This document shows positions 52,288 to 61,463 of a stretch of DNA of 64,000 nt, one piece after another. How positions within the stretch are numbered: the stretch's first letter is position 1; every line of letters begins with the position of its first letter. The stretch lies in the NCBI GenBank assembly GCA_017303635.1, contig JAFLCG010000017.1, forward strand, positions 1 to 64,000. The letters are read 5' to 3'. The position numbers and the translations under genes are program-made. Below the pieces are notes generated by a model, which was not told the origin of the DNA, did no database searches, and saw only the letters and a list, made by a program, of their open reading frames with translations. This DNA is from Anaerolineae bacterium. Its GTDB lineage: Bacteria; Chloroflexota; Anaerolineae; Aggregatilineales; Phototrophicaceae.

Positions 52288-54143
52288 CCCCGTACGCGAG
52301 TGTCACCAACCCGTTTGGTGATGCCGAGCGCGTCCAAGTGTTCCAGCAGGCCGATAGCATATTTGCGTGTCGTGTTGAAGCGGTCGCGCAGGTTGGCGGC
52401 GGTCACATCGCCCTGCGCATCGATGATGCTGAGGATGGCATCGACCATCTCTACATAGACTGGACCACTGAAGATTACATCGTCGTTGACTTGTACGAGG
52501 TCGCCAAGTTCCAGCAACGCATACAACACCTTTTCCCCGACGATCTCCTGCGCCTGTGACACCGACGGTGGCATATAAGGTGCCGCTGACATCTGAGCGT
52601 TAAGTGCCGCGATCTGTGCCTGCTGCCGAGGGGTAAATGTCACTTGATGGCTGGCGAGCCGGACAATGCTGCCCTGTACCACAACCTGATCGCCGAAGCT
52701 CAGGACCAAGTTGAAGGCCATTGGCGAAAGTCCAAGTCGGCTACGAAGTTCCTCGCGCGGCATTCCGGGTCGCAGCGGCACCGCCAGATGAAATGCGCTG
52801 AGTTCTGCCAGTAGACGGTCGTGTATCTGCTGAATCCGCCTCATTCCCCAGACTAATTCTTCCGCGAACCGACGCACCTGCCCATCTTCAATGGCCTGTG
52901 CCACCGCCACATCGAATTCCACGTCACTCAAACCAAGTGCAGAGCGGAGCATATCTAGAGGGACCGGTTCCGGCTGATTAGCCGCCTGTGCCAGCCGTTC
53001 AGCCGGGGTCCCTTGAGCACGTGTCCGCAAGTCCTGAATGACCTCTTCCTGAAAACGCTTCCAGCGCCGCGCCGGGTGTGGATTGACGATCACCCCACCC
53101 CCAATCGTCTGCGGTGGCGATGGATAGCGGAGAATTAGACGATCCCCCTGTGCCAGCGCCAACGGGGTCTCCAGACGGATTTGCAGCCAACTTTCGGCAC
53201 CGGGCGCTAAAAATTCGTCCGCCAGCAACCGTACATGTCCCACCGACTCAGCGGTTCCGACAAAGACCTTGACCTGAGCATTGTGCAACAAGGGTCGCCC
53301 GGTATCCGGCAAATGGCGGAAGCGGACATCAATCAGTTGTGTTGGGGTCAGTGCTCCCGGCAGCGAGACCACTTCGCCACGCTGTACCTGCTCCTTATCA
53401 ACACCGGCCAGATTGACAGCTACCCGACTACCCGGCTGCGCAATCTCGACGGGCTGGTTATAGCTGTGAAGTGTGCGGACGCGGGCCTCAAGCCCTGAAG
53501 GTTGAAGCTCTACAGCATCTCCAATCCGTAGTGGGCTGCCCAACAAAGTCCCGGTAACCACGGTGCCAAAGCCGCTGACACTAAACACCCGATCAATGGG
53601 CAAACGGGGGCTTTGCTGACCACCACGCGGTGGCAGATGATTAAGCAGGTTATGGATATGCGCCAGCAGCTCATCAATCCCCGTACCCGCCCGCGCTGAT
53701 ACCGGCACAATGGGCACATCGGCTAGGGTCGTCCCTGCCAGAACGCCGCGCACATCCGATTCAATCAGGCTCATCCAATCAGGATCATCAGTCATGTCGA
53801 TCTTGGTAAGAGCCACTAAACCATGTTGGATACCCAGCAAGTCTAGGATCGCCAGATGTTCGCGGGTTTGCGGCATGACGCCTTCATCTGCCGCGATCAC
53901 CAGCAGCACTGCGTCAATCCCACCCACCCCAGCTAACATGTTCTCGATAAAATCACGATGACCAGGAACATCGACCAGACCCAGCATTTCGCCAGTGGGC
54001 AGGGGTAGCCAGGCAAAGCCGAGGTCAATCGTCATCTGACGAGCTTTTTCCTCTGCCAGGCGGTCAGGGTCGATGCCCGTCAGCCGTTTGACCAAAGTCG
54101 ATTTACCATGATCGACATGCCCGGCAGTGCCAAATACGCGCAT
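52272..54143 (-). CDS. selB: Selenocysteine-specific translation elongation factor SelB
   Basis: The 623-residue protein has a GTPase domain with GTAGHVDHGKSTLVKRLTGI, DVPGHRDFIENMLAGVGG and ALTKIDM. EF-Tu-like beta domains follow (PIDRVFSVSGFGTVVTGTLL). The C-terminal ~250 residues form winged-helix repeats of the SelB type (for example AANLRDRFNTTRKYAIGLLE), which bind SECIS elements. It delivers selenocysteyl-tRNA to UGA codons, so the organism should make selenoproteins. No selA, selD or tRNA-Sec was found in the window. The terminator at 54243 separates it from the upstream coiled-coil gene. Confidence 0.93.
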   Translation of the reverse strand: MRVFGTAGHVDHGKSTLVKRLTGIDPDRLAEEKARQMTIDLGFAWLPLPTGEMLGLVDVPGHRDFIENMLAGVGGIDAVLLVIAADEGVMPQTREHLAILDLLGIQHGLVALTKIDMTDDPDWMSLIESDVRGVLAGTTLADVPIVPVSARAGTGIDELLAHIHNLLNHLPPRGGQQSPRLPIDRVFSVSGFGTVVTGTLLGSPLRIGDAVELQPSGLEARVRTLHSYNQPVEIAQPGSRVAVNLAGVDKEQVQRGEVVSLPGALTPTQLIDVRFRHLPDTGRPLLHNAQVKVFVGTAESVGHVRLLADEFLAPGAESWLQIRLETPLALAQGDRLILRYPSPPQTIGGGVIVNPHPARRWKRFQEEVIQDLRTRAQGTPAERLAQAANQPEPVPLDMLRSALGLSDVEFDVAVAQAIEDGQVRRFAEELVWGMRRIQQIHDRLLAELSAFHLAVPLRPGMPREELRSRLGLSPMAFNLVLSFGDQVVVQGSIVRLASHQVTFTPRQQAQIAALNAQMSAAPYMPPSVSQAQEIVGEKVLYALLELGDLVQVNDDVIFSGPVYVEMVDAILSIIDAQGDVTAANLRDRFNTTRKYAIGLLEHLDALGITKRVGDTRVRGHRSL

Positions 54144-54242
54144 GGGGATAATTCACCACAGAGAACAAATCGAGATCCAGAGTGTACCGCAGATGCAGAA
54201 GTTACTGCAGAGGGCAGAGCAACAGAGAGACAAAGAAAGAAA

Positions 54243-54264
54243 AAGGCGCACCGCAGTGCGCCTT
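54243..54264 (-). terminator. Terminator of the coiled-coil gene
   Basis: AAGGCGCAC/GTGCGCCTT with loop CGCA is followed on the minus strand by TTTTTCTTTCTTT. It lies 15 bases after the coiled-coil gene stop. Confidence 0.85.
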
Positions 54265-54278
54265 ACATTCGCGGGGTC

Positions 54279-55550
54279 TTAAGTTCCGTTGTTTGATGTA
54301 CTGCTACCGTTGACGGGCGGAATTGTCATGGTTGGGGTATTGCCCGACACGGGTGCGATGCGAGTCGTCGGTGTATTGGGCAGCTTGCTACCGGGATCAT
54401 GTTCCAGCAAGAGCGCCTGATAGCGTTCCCGGTACATCCCGGCACGGGCGCGTTCCAGGTTCCACAAGCGGGTCAGACTATCGACAATCGGGGCAAAGCG
54501 CCCATCCATCTCGCTCAACTGCGTCACGTAACGCTCAAATTCCTTATCGTGGCTGCGCCAGACTTCGTCATTGGAAATCGTGAACTGCTTCCAGCGCTTC
54601 TGGTCATCAGCCGTCCAGTCATTCCATTCCTGACGGAAACGTTCTTCGCTCAAGCGCTGCATTTCCGCCACTTCATTGATGCGCCGCTCCAGTCGATCAC
54701 CAATACGCTCAAAGTCATCGATGATCTTTTTCATATTACGGTAGGCTTCCGCCCAGGTCTCAAAGCGTTCGATGTTGCGCTGCATGGCGCTGTCCTGCTC
54801 ACCGAACTTCTTCATCAGGCTTTCGATCTGCCCGTCGCGCTGCTGCACAACCAGTGTCTGCTGATCGACAAAGGCCTGAATTTGATCACGGCGTTCCCGG
54901 TCGCCATTCTGGACTTCCTGTACCCGCCGTTCCAACCGTAACACCAGATCCTCTAGCAAAGTGAGCTTCGGCTTGATGGTGTCCACTTGCTTCTGGATTT
55001 CCGGCTGCTCAGACTGAATTTCGGAGATACGCCGCGCATCCTGCCGACGCTGCTCTTCCAGGAAGGATAAACGACGATCTGGTTCCTCCAGCTTTTTATA
55101 CAGGTCATCGACCCGCTGCTGCAGCGTAGAGGCTGTATCGGCCAACCGTTCGCGTTCGACCTGCTGGGCAGGCAGTTCGCTTACGGGTCGTTCAATGCGG
55201 TTCAGGCGATCTTCCAGTTCACGCAATGGCCGGAGAATATTCTCACGCGTGAGTTCAGCACGGCGGTCGGCTTCGCGTTCCGCCGTCAGGCGCTTGGCCT
55301 CAGTTGCCTCAATCAGCATCGCCATCTCTTTGCGAAACTGATCCATCAACTCATTATCCCGCCCTACGGGTGCAACGGATGACCGCAGTACCGTCTGATC
55401 CGATTCCATGCTCGTCAGGCGCTTGGTGAGCATCGTCACCGTATCTTGCTGCTGGGCCAGGCGTTCTTCCAATACCGCAATTGTCTGCTTATCGCGGCGG
55501 CGTTCTTCATCCAACCATTCAATCATGCGGGCGGCTTGATTAATATCCAT
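54279..55550 (-). CDS. Long coiled-coil protein of unknown function
   Basis: The 423-residue protein is nearly all charged helix with heptad-like repeats (ERLAQQQDTVTMLTKRLTSM, then EDLVLRLERRVQEVQNGDRE). Arg, Glu and Gln are very frequent. The C-terminal ~35 residues are Pro/Thr/Ser/Asn-rich and disordered-looking. No signal peptide or enzyme motif is present. It may be a structural or scaffold protein in the cytoplasm. It is transcribed alone from a promoter near 55600. Confidence 0.75.
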   Translation of the reverse strand: MDINQAARMIEWLDEERRRDKQTIAVLEERLAQQQDTVTMLTKRLTSMESDQTVLRSSVAPVGRDNELMDQFRKEMAMLIEATEAKRLTAEREADRRAELTRENILRPLRELEDRLNRIERPVSELPAQQVERERLADTASTLQQRVDDLYKKLEEPDRRLSFLEEQRRQDARRISEIQSEQPEIQKQVDTIKPKLTLLEDLVLRLERRVQEVQNGDRERRDQIQAFVDQQTLVVQQRDGQIESLMKKFGEQDSAMQRNIERFETWAEAYRNMKKIIDDFERIGDRLERRINEVAEMQRLSEERFRQEWNDWTADDQKRWKQFTISNDEVWRSHDKEFERYVTQLSEMDGRFAPIVDSLTRLWNLERARAGMYRERYQALLLEHDPGSKLPNTPTTRIAPVSGNTPTMTIPPVNGSSTSNNGT

Positions 55551-55598
55551 ACGACGAACCCTCAGCCCATACTGATACTGGTCTAAACCTAACAGACA

Positions 55599-55628
55599 AT
55601 TATAACATAAGCGTTACGCCAAGCGTAA
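55599..55628 (-). promoter_or_regulatory. Promoter with inverted repeat for the coiled-coil gene
   Basis: On the minus strand TATAAT (55604-55599) is preceded after 18 bases by TTACGC (55628-55623). The inverted repeat TTACGC-CAA-GCGTAA at 55614-55628 includes that -35, a possible operator. Confidence 0.45.
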
Positions 55629-55672
55629 TCCACTGAGAAGACTTTTGACCCGGCGAAACCTGGAGATGAAGG

Positions 55673-56083
55673 ATGCCCCCGGCAGATCGTTTTTTAGCAG
55701 AAACCTCTTTCTTTGTACGCTATGCGGAAACAGATGCCATGGGGATTGTGCACCATGCCAGTTACATCGTGTACTTTGAGGAAGGACGCAGCCATTATGC
55801 CCGGCAGCGTGGCAGCGACTACGCCGATTTTGAGCGTAGCGGACATTATCTGACAGTAGCGGAGGTAAATGCCCGTTACATCAAACCCGCCCGTTACGGC
55901 GACCGACTGACTATCCGTTGCTGGATCGAAGATATGAAAAGCAGGGGACTCACCTTTAGCTATGAAATTGTGAATGGAGCAGGAGAACTCTGCGTGACTG
56001 GCAGTAGCAAGCATATCTGTATCACTCATAATGGCGAGGTTGCCCGCCTACCAGACGCCTGGCGAGCCTGGGGCAGTTCGTAA
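55673..56083 (+). CDS. Acyl-CoA thioesterase, 4HBT/YbgC type
   Basis: The 136-residue hotdog-fold protein has VRYAETDAMGIVHHASYIVY, with the catalytic Asp in the typical YAETDxMGIVHH motif, then EEGRSHYARQRGSDY. It hydrolyses short or medium acyl-CoA thioesters. A fatty-acid-CoA ligase follows 75 bases later with its own promoter, so a joint role in acyl-CoA turnover is plausible. Confidence 0.92.
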   Translation: MPPADRFLAETSFFVRYAETDAMGIVHHASYIVYFEEGRSHYARQRGSDYADFERSGHYLTVAEVNARYIKPARYGDRLTIRCWIEDMKSRGLTFSYEIVNGAGELCVTGSSKHICITHNGEVARLPDAWRAWGSS

Positions 56084-56085
56084 TT

Positions 56086-56113
56086 TTGAAAGGATGCGGC
56101 AGGTGGTTATACT
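56086..56113 (+). promoter_or_regulatory. Promoter of the first acyl-CoA synthetase gene
   Basis: TTGAAA (56086-56091) and TATACT (56108-56113) are 16 bases apart, 45 bases upstream of the ATG at 56159, which has CGGAG before it. Confidence 0.65.
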
Positions 56114-56158
56114 GTTCGTGGATAAAAGTGTTTAGTTTCTTCATACGGAGTATTTGAA

Positions 56159-57925
56159 ATGGTTTCCTATGCTGATCGTCCCTGGATTAAACGTTACGAC
56201 CCCGGCACTCCTTCAACTTTAGCGCCCTATCCGGATAAACCCATCCATAGCTTTTTGCAAGAAGCGGCGCGAACCAACCCAACCTCACCAGCAATCATCT
56301 CTAGCGCCCATGTGCCGGTAGCAGGACGCTTGGCAAGTACCCTGACCTACGCGGAACTCGACCAGCAGTCTGACGCGCTGGCAGCAGGTATGATTGAGAT
56401 GGGGCTGAAAAAGGGCGACCGCGTCGCCATCATCATGCCCAATATCGCCGCCTTCGCAATCAGCTTCTATGCGATCCTCAAAGCGGGTGGCGTGGTAGCA
56501 GCGACTAATCCCACCTATCCCCCGGATAAGCTTCAATACCAGATCAATGACTGTGACGCCGAAATCGTCCTCACGATGAGCCTGTACTACAAGATGTTCA
56601 AGGGTGTTCAGTCAAAAACTAAAGTTAAGACAGTGATTGTCGCCAACGTGAAAGAGTACCTGCCGGGTGTAGCTAAATTCCTCTTTACACTGGCTAAAGA
56701 GAAGAAAGACGGACATCGCGTAGAAGCACTGGCTACCGGGGATTACTGGTTCCAGGATGTCCTCGCGAAGTATGCAGGCAAGAAACCCAATGTCACGGTT
56801 ACCGGAGCGGACAAAGCCCTGTTCCAGTACACAGGCGGTACGACCGGCGTCTCCAAAGCCGCCATGTCTACGCACAGCGCCTTGGTCGCCAATCAGCTTC
56901 AGATTCGTTCATTTCTGGTCGGCAGTGATACATCACCCAAACCAAACGAAACGCTCCTCGGCGCAATCCCTCTGTTCCATGTCTTTGGCATGGTAGCAGT
57001 ATTAAGTTTTGCTATCGGCATCGGTGCAAAAGTCGTACTCGTACCCAACGCACGCGATATTGCCGATGTCCTTGATGTCATTAATCACTTCAAACCCACG
57101 CTCTTTCACGGTGTCCCAGCACTCTATAACGCCATCAACAATCATGAATTGGTCAAGGCAGGCAAGATTGATCTGAAATCAATCAAGTTTTGCATTAGCG
57201 GTTCCGCCCCACTGCCCCCGTCCACTAAAGCCGAGTTTGAACGAATCAGCGGTGGCAAACTGGCCGAGGGCTTTGGCATGAGCGAAGCGCCGACCGCTGT
57301 GACCTGCAACCCGCTGCGTGGCGAAACCCGTACTGGTTCGATTGGTGTACCGCTACCCGATGTCGATTGTAAGATCGTCAGCCTGGATGACGGCAAAACA
57401 GAATTACCGGTGGGTGAAATCGGTGAACTGATCGTGAAAGGTCCTCAGTTGATGGCCGGCTATCACGGAATGCCGACTGAAACAGCCAATGTTCTGCGTG
57501 ACCTGAACGGCGAAAAATGGCTGTATACAGGTGATATTGCCCGCATGGATGATGAGGGTTACTTCTATATCGTTGACCGCAAGAAAGATATGGCCTTAAT
57601 CGGTGGCTTTAACGTCTACCCCAACAATGTCGAAAAGGTCATTGCTGGTCATCCGGCGGTTCTCGAAGTAGGTGTCGCTTCCATTCCCCATCCAGATAAA
57701 GATAAAGTTGGACAAGAAGCACTCAAAGCCTGGGTTGTCCTGCGTCCAGGTATGACAACTACTGAAAAAGAACTGATGAGCTTCTGCGAAAAGTCACTGG
57801 CAAAGTATGAGATTCCAAGCCGCTTCAGTTTCATTGAAGCTCTTCCCAAGACAGCCGTAGGTAAAACCTTACGCCGCGAACTCATCCAGTTGGAAGTTGC
57901 TGATCAGGAAAAGAATCAGCGCTAA
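56159..57925 (+). CDS. Long-chain acyl-CoA synthetase (FadD-like), first paralogue
   Basis: The 588-residue adenylate-forming enzyme has the AMP motif FQYTGGTTGVSKAAMSTHSA, GFGMSEAPTAV, YTGDIARMDDEGYFYIVDRK and ALIGGFNVYPNNVEKVI. The C-terminal catalytic Lys is in KTAVGKTLRREL. It activates fatty acids with ATP and CoA. In the P-loop-like motif the usual K-G is K-A (SKAAM), whereas the paralogue at 59056 reads SKGAM. The two share most of their sequence and flank a hydratase gene, so they arose by duplication. A hairpin at 57958 ends this transcript. Confidence 0.93.
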   Translation: MVSYADRPWIKRYDPGTPSTLAPYPDKPIHSFLQEAARTNPTSPAIISSAHVPVAGRLASTLTYAELDQQSDALAAGMIEMGLKKGDRVAIIMPNIAAFAISFYAILKAGGVVAATNPTYPPDKLQYQINDCDAEIVLTMSLYYKMFKGVQSKTKVKTVIVANVKEYLPGVAKFLFTLAKEKKDGHRVEALATGDYWFQDVLAKYAGKKPNVTVTGADKALFQYTGGTTGVSKAAMSTHSALVANQLQIRSFLVGSDTSPKPNETLLGAIPLFHVFGMVAVLSFAIGIGAKVVLVPNARDIADVLDVINHFKPTLFHGVPALYNAINNHELVKAGKIDLKSIKFCISGSAPLPPSTKAEFERISGGKLAEGFGMSEAPTAVTCNPLRGETRTGSIGVPLPDVDCKIVSLDDGKTELPVGEIGELIVKGPQLMAGYHGMPTETANVLRDLNGEKWLYTGDIARMDDEGYFYIVDRKKDMALIGGFNVYPNNVEKVIAGHPAVLEVGVASIPHPDKDKVGQEALKAWVVLRPGMTTTEKELMSFCEKSLAKYEIPSRFSFIEALPKTAVGKTLRRELIQLEVADQEKNQR

Positions 57926-57957
57926 ATCGCCTGCACCGTAGCCCCACAACGAAGCAA

Positions 57958-57987
57958 AGGTGCAGGCCGGTTAACCGGCCTGCACCT
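57958..57987 (+). terminator. Perfect 30-base palindrome after the first synthetase
   Basis: AGGTGCAGGCCGG-TTAA-CCGGCCTGCACCT is a 13-bp stem with a 4-base loop, 33 bases past the stop. The T-run is weak (CAACTTTC). A second inverted repeat TTCAACCGAT/ATCGGTTGAA (58002-58011, 58027-58036) lies before the next ATG and may be regulatory. Confidence 0.65.
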
Positions 57988-58070
57988 CAACTTTCAGCTA
58001 TTTCAACCGATAGATATAACCTGTCCATCGGTTGAATATTACATCATAATCCAGCAGGAATAAGTTACCT

Positions 58071-58952
58071 ATGACACCTACCTTGGAGCAGGTGCAAGCC
58101 ATCATCGGCCTTTCCCTCCCATCCATCACTTACAGCTACACTGAACGAGATGTTTGCCTTTATGCATTGGGAGTCGGCGCACCTTCGGACTGGCTGGAAC
58201 AGAGCGAGTTGCAATTTGTCTATGAACTGTCCACGTTGGGATTCAAAACCCTCCCATCGTTCGCAACTCTATTCCCCGGCAAACTGATTGACATCTTGCT
58301 CACTGGTCGCATCGGTGAAATCGAGTTTAATCCTCTTATGGTCGTCCATGGGGAGCAAGTATTGCGGTTCAAGGGTTTACTGCCAACTAGTGGCACCATC
58401 CACTGTCAACCAGTTATCTCAGCCGTTTATGATAAAGGAAGCGGTATGGTGATAGTGGTTGATACACCCTGTTATGACGCATCTGGCATTGAACTCGTAT
58501 TCAACCAATCTACGATGTTCATCCGGGGCATGGGGGGCTTCGGAGGTGACCGTGGCCCATCTGGTGAAATAACCACCATGCTTGAACGTGAACCTGATTT
58601 CAGTCAAACAGACTATATTCAACCCAACCAGGCCTTGCTCTATCGGCTCTCTGGGGATGTCAATCCGCTACATGCTGATCCTCAAATGGCGGCTTTTGCT
58701 GGCTTTGATCGTCCCATTCTCCATGGTCTCAGTACCTTCGGCTTTGCCACGCGGATAACGCTCAAAAAGCTATGCAATAACGATCCAGCGCGGCTCAAGG
58801 GCATCCGGGCACGTTTCTCCAAACACGTCTTTCCCGGAGAGACGCTCGTAACTGACTTGTGGCACCTTTCAGACGGTCATTACGGCTTTACGTGCAAAGT
58901 TGCTGAACGTAACGAGCTTGTACTCTCACAGGGACAGATTGAAATTAGCTAA
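58071..58952 (+). CDS. Enoyl-CoA hydratase-2-like MaoC-family protein
   Basis: The 293-residue protein has an N-terminal half without a recognised catalytic motif and a C-terminal MaoC hotdog domain. The domain has YRLSGDVNPLHADPQMAAFA and GFDRPILHGLSTFGFA, the hydratase-2 motif with catalytic Asp and His. The two-domain layout matches the hydratase part of multifunctional peroxisomal enzymes. It adds water to trans-2-enoyl-CoA. It lies between two FadD paralogues, which fits fatty-acid breakdown or remodelling. AGGAA precedes the ATG. Confidence 0.87.
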   Translation: MTPTLEQVQAIIGLSLPSITYSYTERDVCLYALGVGAPSDWLEQSELQFVYELSTLGFKTLPSFATLFPGKLIDILLTGRIGEIEFNPLMVVHGEQVLRFKGLLPTSGTIHCQPVISAVYDKGSGMVIVVDTPCYDASGIELVFNQSTMFIRGMGGFGGDRGPSGEITTMLEREPDFSQTDYIQPNQALLYRLSGDVNPLHADPQMAAFAGFDRPILHGLSTFGFATRITLKKLCNNDPARLKGIRARFSKHVFPGETLVTDLWHLSDGHYGFTCKVAERNELVLSQGQIEIS

Positions 58953-59055
58953 AACAGGTTAACCAGACATAATCGAACTTCCATTGCTCACATAAGGTGC
59001 AACACACGCCAGTCGTAAGCAGAAATGATCCATTCTTTAGAACAGGAGCTTTATC

Positions 59056-60843
59056 ATGTCCTCTTATTTGGAACGCCCCTGGATTAAGCATTACGATGCC
59101 GATGTGCCGCACTCACTGGAACCATATCCCGCTATTGGCGCACACCAGTTTCTGGAAAAAGCTGCGGTTGAGGCTCCTGACCGCATCGCCCTCATTACCC
59201 CGGCAAAATTACCACTGCTCGGCTGGCAGAAACAGACTGTTACGTACGGACAGTTAAACCAACTTTCCGACGCCCTTGCGTCCGGCTTGGTTGCGCTCGG
59301 TCTCAAAAAAGGTGACCGTGTCGCACTGGTACTACCCAACTGTGTCCAGATGGCAATTAGCTTTTTCGCGGTGCTCAAAGCGGGTGGCGTTGTCGCAGCT
59401 GCCAATCCGACCTACCCGCCCCCACGAATGCAGTTCCAAATCAACGATTGTGATGCTGAGATCGTTATCACACTGAGCCCCTTCTACACGATGCTCAAGC
59501 AAATACAGGGAAAAACAAAAGTTAGGCATATCATCGTCACCAATATCAAAGAGTATTTGTCACCATCTGCGGCACTACTTTTCACATTGGCCAAAGAAAA
59601 AAAAGAAGGCCACCGAATCGAAGAACTAAAGAATGGTGACAAATGGTTTCAAGATGTACTGAAGCAGAATGCTGGTAAAAAAGTTGACGCAAAGGTCAAT
59701 CTATCTGATATTGCGGCCTTCCAGTATACGGGTGGTACCACTGGAGTTTCCAAAGGGGCCATGCTCTCACACCGAGCGGTGGTCGCAAATGTCCTGCAAA
59801 TTCAAGCGTGGTCTAATTCATTAGAAAAAGGGGGCATAGGGGGAATCACGCGGGCGGATATGCTGTATCTAGGCGCCATCCCTATGTTCCATGTCTATGG
59901 TTTGATCGTCCTGTTGTGTCAGGCGATAGCCTCTGGTTCAAAAATTGTGCTGGTGCCAAATCCTCGTGATATTGACAACCTGATAGCCATCATTTATCAG
60001 TTCAGGCCGAATGTATTCCTTGGCGTTCCGGCGCTATACAACGCGGTAGTTAACCATGCAAAAGTTAAGTCCGGGGAGGTTCGGCTGGATTCATTTATGA
60101 TCTCTTCCAGTGGGGCAGCGCCCCTACCGCCTGCAACCAAAAGAGAATATGAACAGGCTGGAGCACGACGCTTGAATGAAGCTTATGGCATGAGCGAAAC
60201 ATCTGCGGCTGCAACCTCTAATCCACTACTGGGAAATAACAAACCAGGTGCTGTTGGTATGCCCCTTCCAGATATGGATATTCGGGTAGTCAGCCTGGAT
60301 GATGGCGTGACTGATGTACCTCCAGGTGACCTGGGAGAAATCGTCATGGCTGGTCCGAATCTCATGTCCGGCTATCACGGCCTCCCTACCGAAACGGCTA
60401 ATGCCCTGCGTGAACAGGGCGGAAAAGTCTGGATGTTTAGTGGAGACATCGGCTACATGGATGCGGATGGATATTTTTATATTGTGGATCGCAAAAAGGA
60501 TATGGCGTTGATTGGCGGCTTCAACGTTTATCCCAACAATGTGGAAAAAGTACTGAAAGAGCATCCGGCAATTTTGGAGGTTGGCGTTGCTGCGATCCCC
60601 CATCCAGAACGGATTGGCGAAGAAGCCCTCAAGGCCTGGGTTGTCCTGAAACCAGGCATGACCATCACCGAGCAAGAACTGGTCAAACACTGTGAGGCCA
60701 ACCTAGCCGGGTACGAAGTTCCGCGACGCTTTTCTTTCATCAAAGAGTTACCTAAAACACTGGTCGGCAAAACCCTGCGGCGGGAACTCATCCAAATGGA
60801 AGTCAGCGATCAGCAAGCTCAATCCGAAGACGGCAAAAAATAA
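59056..60843 (+). CDS. Long-chain acyl-CoA synthetase (FadD-like), second paralogue
   Basis: The 595-residue enzyme has FQYTGGTTGVSKGAMLSHRA, AYGMSETSAAATSN, FSGDIGYMDADGYFYIVDRK, ALIGGFNVYPNNVEKVL and KTLVGKTLRREL. It parallels the gene at 56159 along its length. AGGAG lies seven bases before the ATG. Its last 25 bases overlap the end of the opposite-strand membrane protein gene. Confidence 0.93.
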   Translation: MSSYLERPWIKHYDADVPHSLEPYPAIGAHQFLEKAAVEAPDRIALITPAKLPLLGWQKQTVTYGQLNQLSDALASGLVALGLKKGDRVALVLPNCVQMAISFFAVLKAGGVVAAANPTYPPPRMQFQINDCDAEIVITLSPFYTMLKQIQGKTKVRHIIVTNIKEYLSPSAALLFTLAKEKKEGHRIEELKNGDKWFQDVLKQNAGKKVDAKVNLSDIAAFQYTGGTTGVSKGAMLSHRAVVANVLQIQAWSNSLEKGGIGGITRADMLYLGAIPMFHVYGLIVLLCQAIASGSKIVLVPNPRDIDNLIAIIYQFRPNVFLGVPALYNAVVNHAKVKSGEVRLDSFMISSSGAAPLPPATKREYEQAGARRLNEAYGMSETSAAATSNPLLGNNKPGAVGMPLPDMDIRVVSLDDGVTDVPPGDLGEIVMAGPNLMSGYHGLPTETANALREQGGKVWMFSGDIGYMDADGYFYIVDRKKDMALIGGFNVYPNNVEKVLKEHPAILEVGVAAIPHPERIGEEALKAWVVLKPGMTITEQELVKHCEANLAGYEVPRRFSFIKELPKTLVGKTLRRELIQMEVSDQQAQSEDGKK

Positions 60844-61343
60844 CCTCGGTAAAAGGCGCGGGCCGGTGCGCGGTTCATATACCAATAGACATATAGGAAC
60901 GTCAACACACCGATGACAATCCGTCCGCTATCCAGGGCGGCAAAGAACGCATCGGCAGAACTAGCACCTGACTGATCTGCGGGACCTGAGACAACAAAAG
61001 CCAAGACCGCGTTGATGACCAGAATGCCAGCCACACTGACCGGAAGTAGCCAGCGCATAGCCGCAGGCCGTCCGCGCCACGCAAAGGCCGCCAACAGTAG
61101 AAATATCAAGGCAATGATGATTTGCATACCCGTTCGCCAATCGGGCAAACCCGTGTAATCAATACCCAAATACGCTGGCTGCATTCCATCTGTACTGATT
61201 AGGTTGTCATAAATCCGGCGCCGGATGAGTGCAATGATGATGATTTGCGTGAGCGGCAAAAGACTGAAAAGTAACGTACTACTGATAATTGCCAGTGATA
61301 CACCGAGAGGTCGGCCTGGTTTGGATTCGGGTACAGACTGCAT
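60819..61343 (-). CDS. Small membrane protein of unknown function
   Basis: The ATG at 61343 (GAGG upstream) gives 174 residues; a longer frame to 61397 lacks a ribosome-binding site. Four hydrophobic segments are visible, including ISSTLLFSLLPLTQIIIIAL and IIIALIFLLLAAFAW, with loops containing Tyr, Asp and Gly. No known motif was recognised. It ends inside the tail of the second synthetase gene and diverges from the BTAD regulator at 61464. Confidence 0.7.
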   Translation of the reverse strand: MQSVPESKPGRPLGVSLAIISSTLLFSLLPLTQIIIIALIRRRIYDNLISTDGMQPAYLGIDYTGLPDWRTGMQIIIALIFLLLAAFAWRGRPAAMRWLLPVSVAGILVINAVLAFVVSGPADQSGASSADAFFAALDSGRIVIGVLTFLYVYWYMNRAPARAFYRGYFLPSSD

Positions 61344-61407
61344 GAATGACCTCTGAAGTTTTGGATGTAATAGACAACTTACTGACCGTGACTGCAATTA
61401 AAAACTT

Positions 61408-61416
61408 TGCTATACT
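61408..61416 (+). promoter_or_regulatory. Extended -10 promoter of the BTAD regulator
   Basis: TGCTATACT at 61408-61416 is an extended -10 with only a weak -35 (GTGACT at 61388-61393), 47 bases before the ATG at 61464. Confidence 0.5.
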
Positions 61417-61463
61417 AGTTCCACATTACTTGAAGAACTCAGTCTACAGGGAAGCCCAAAAAT

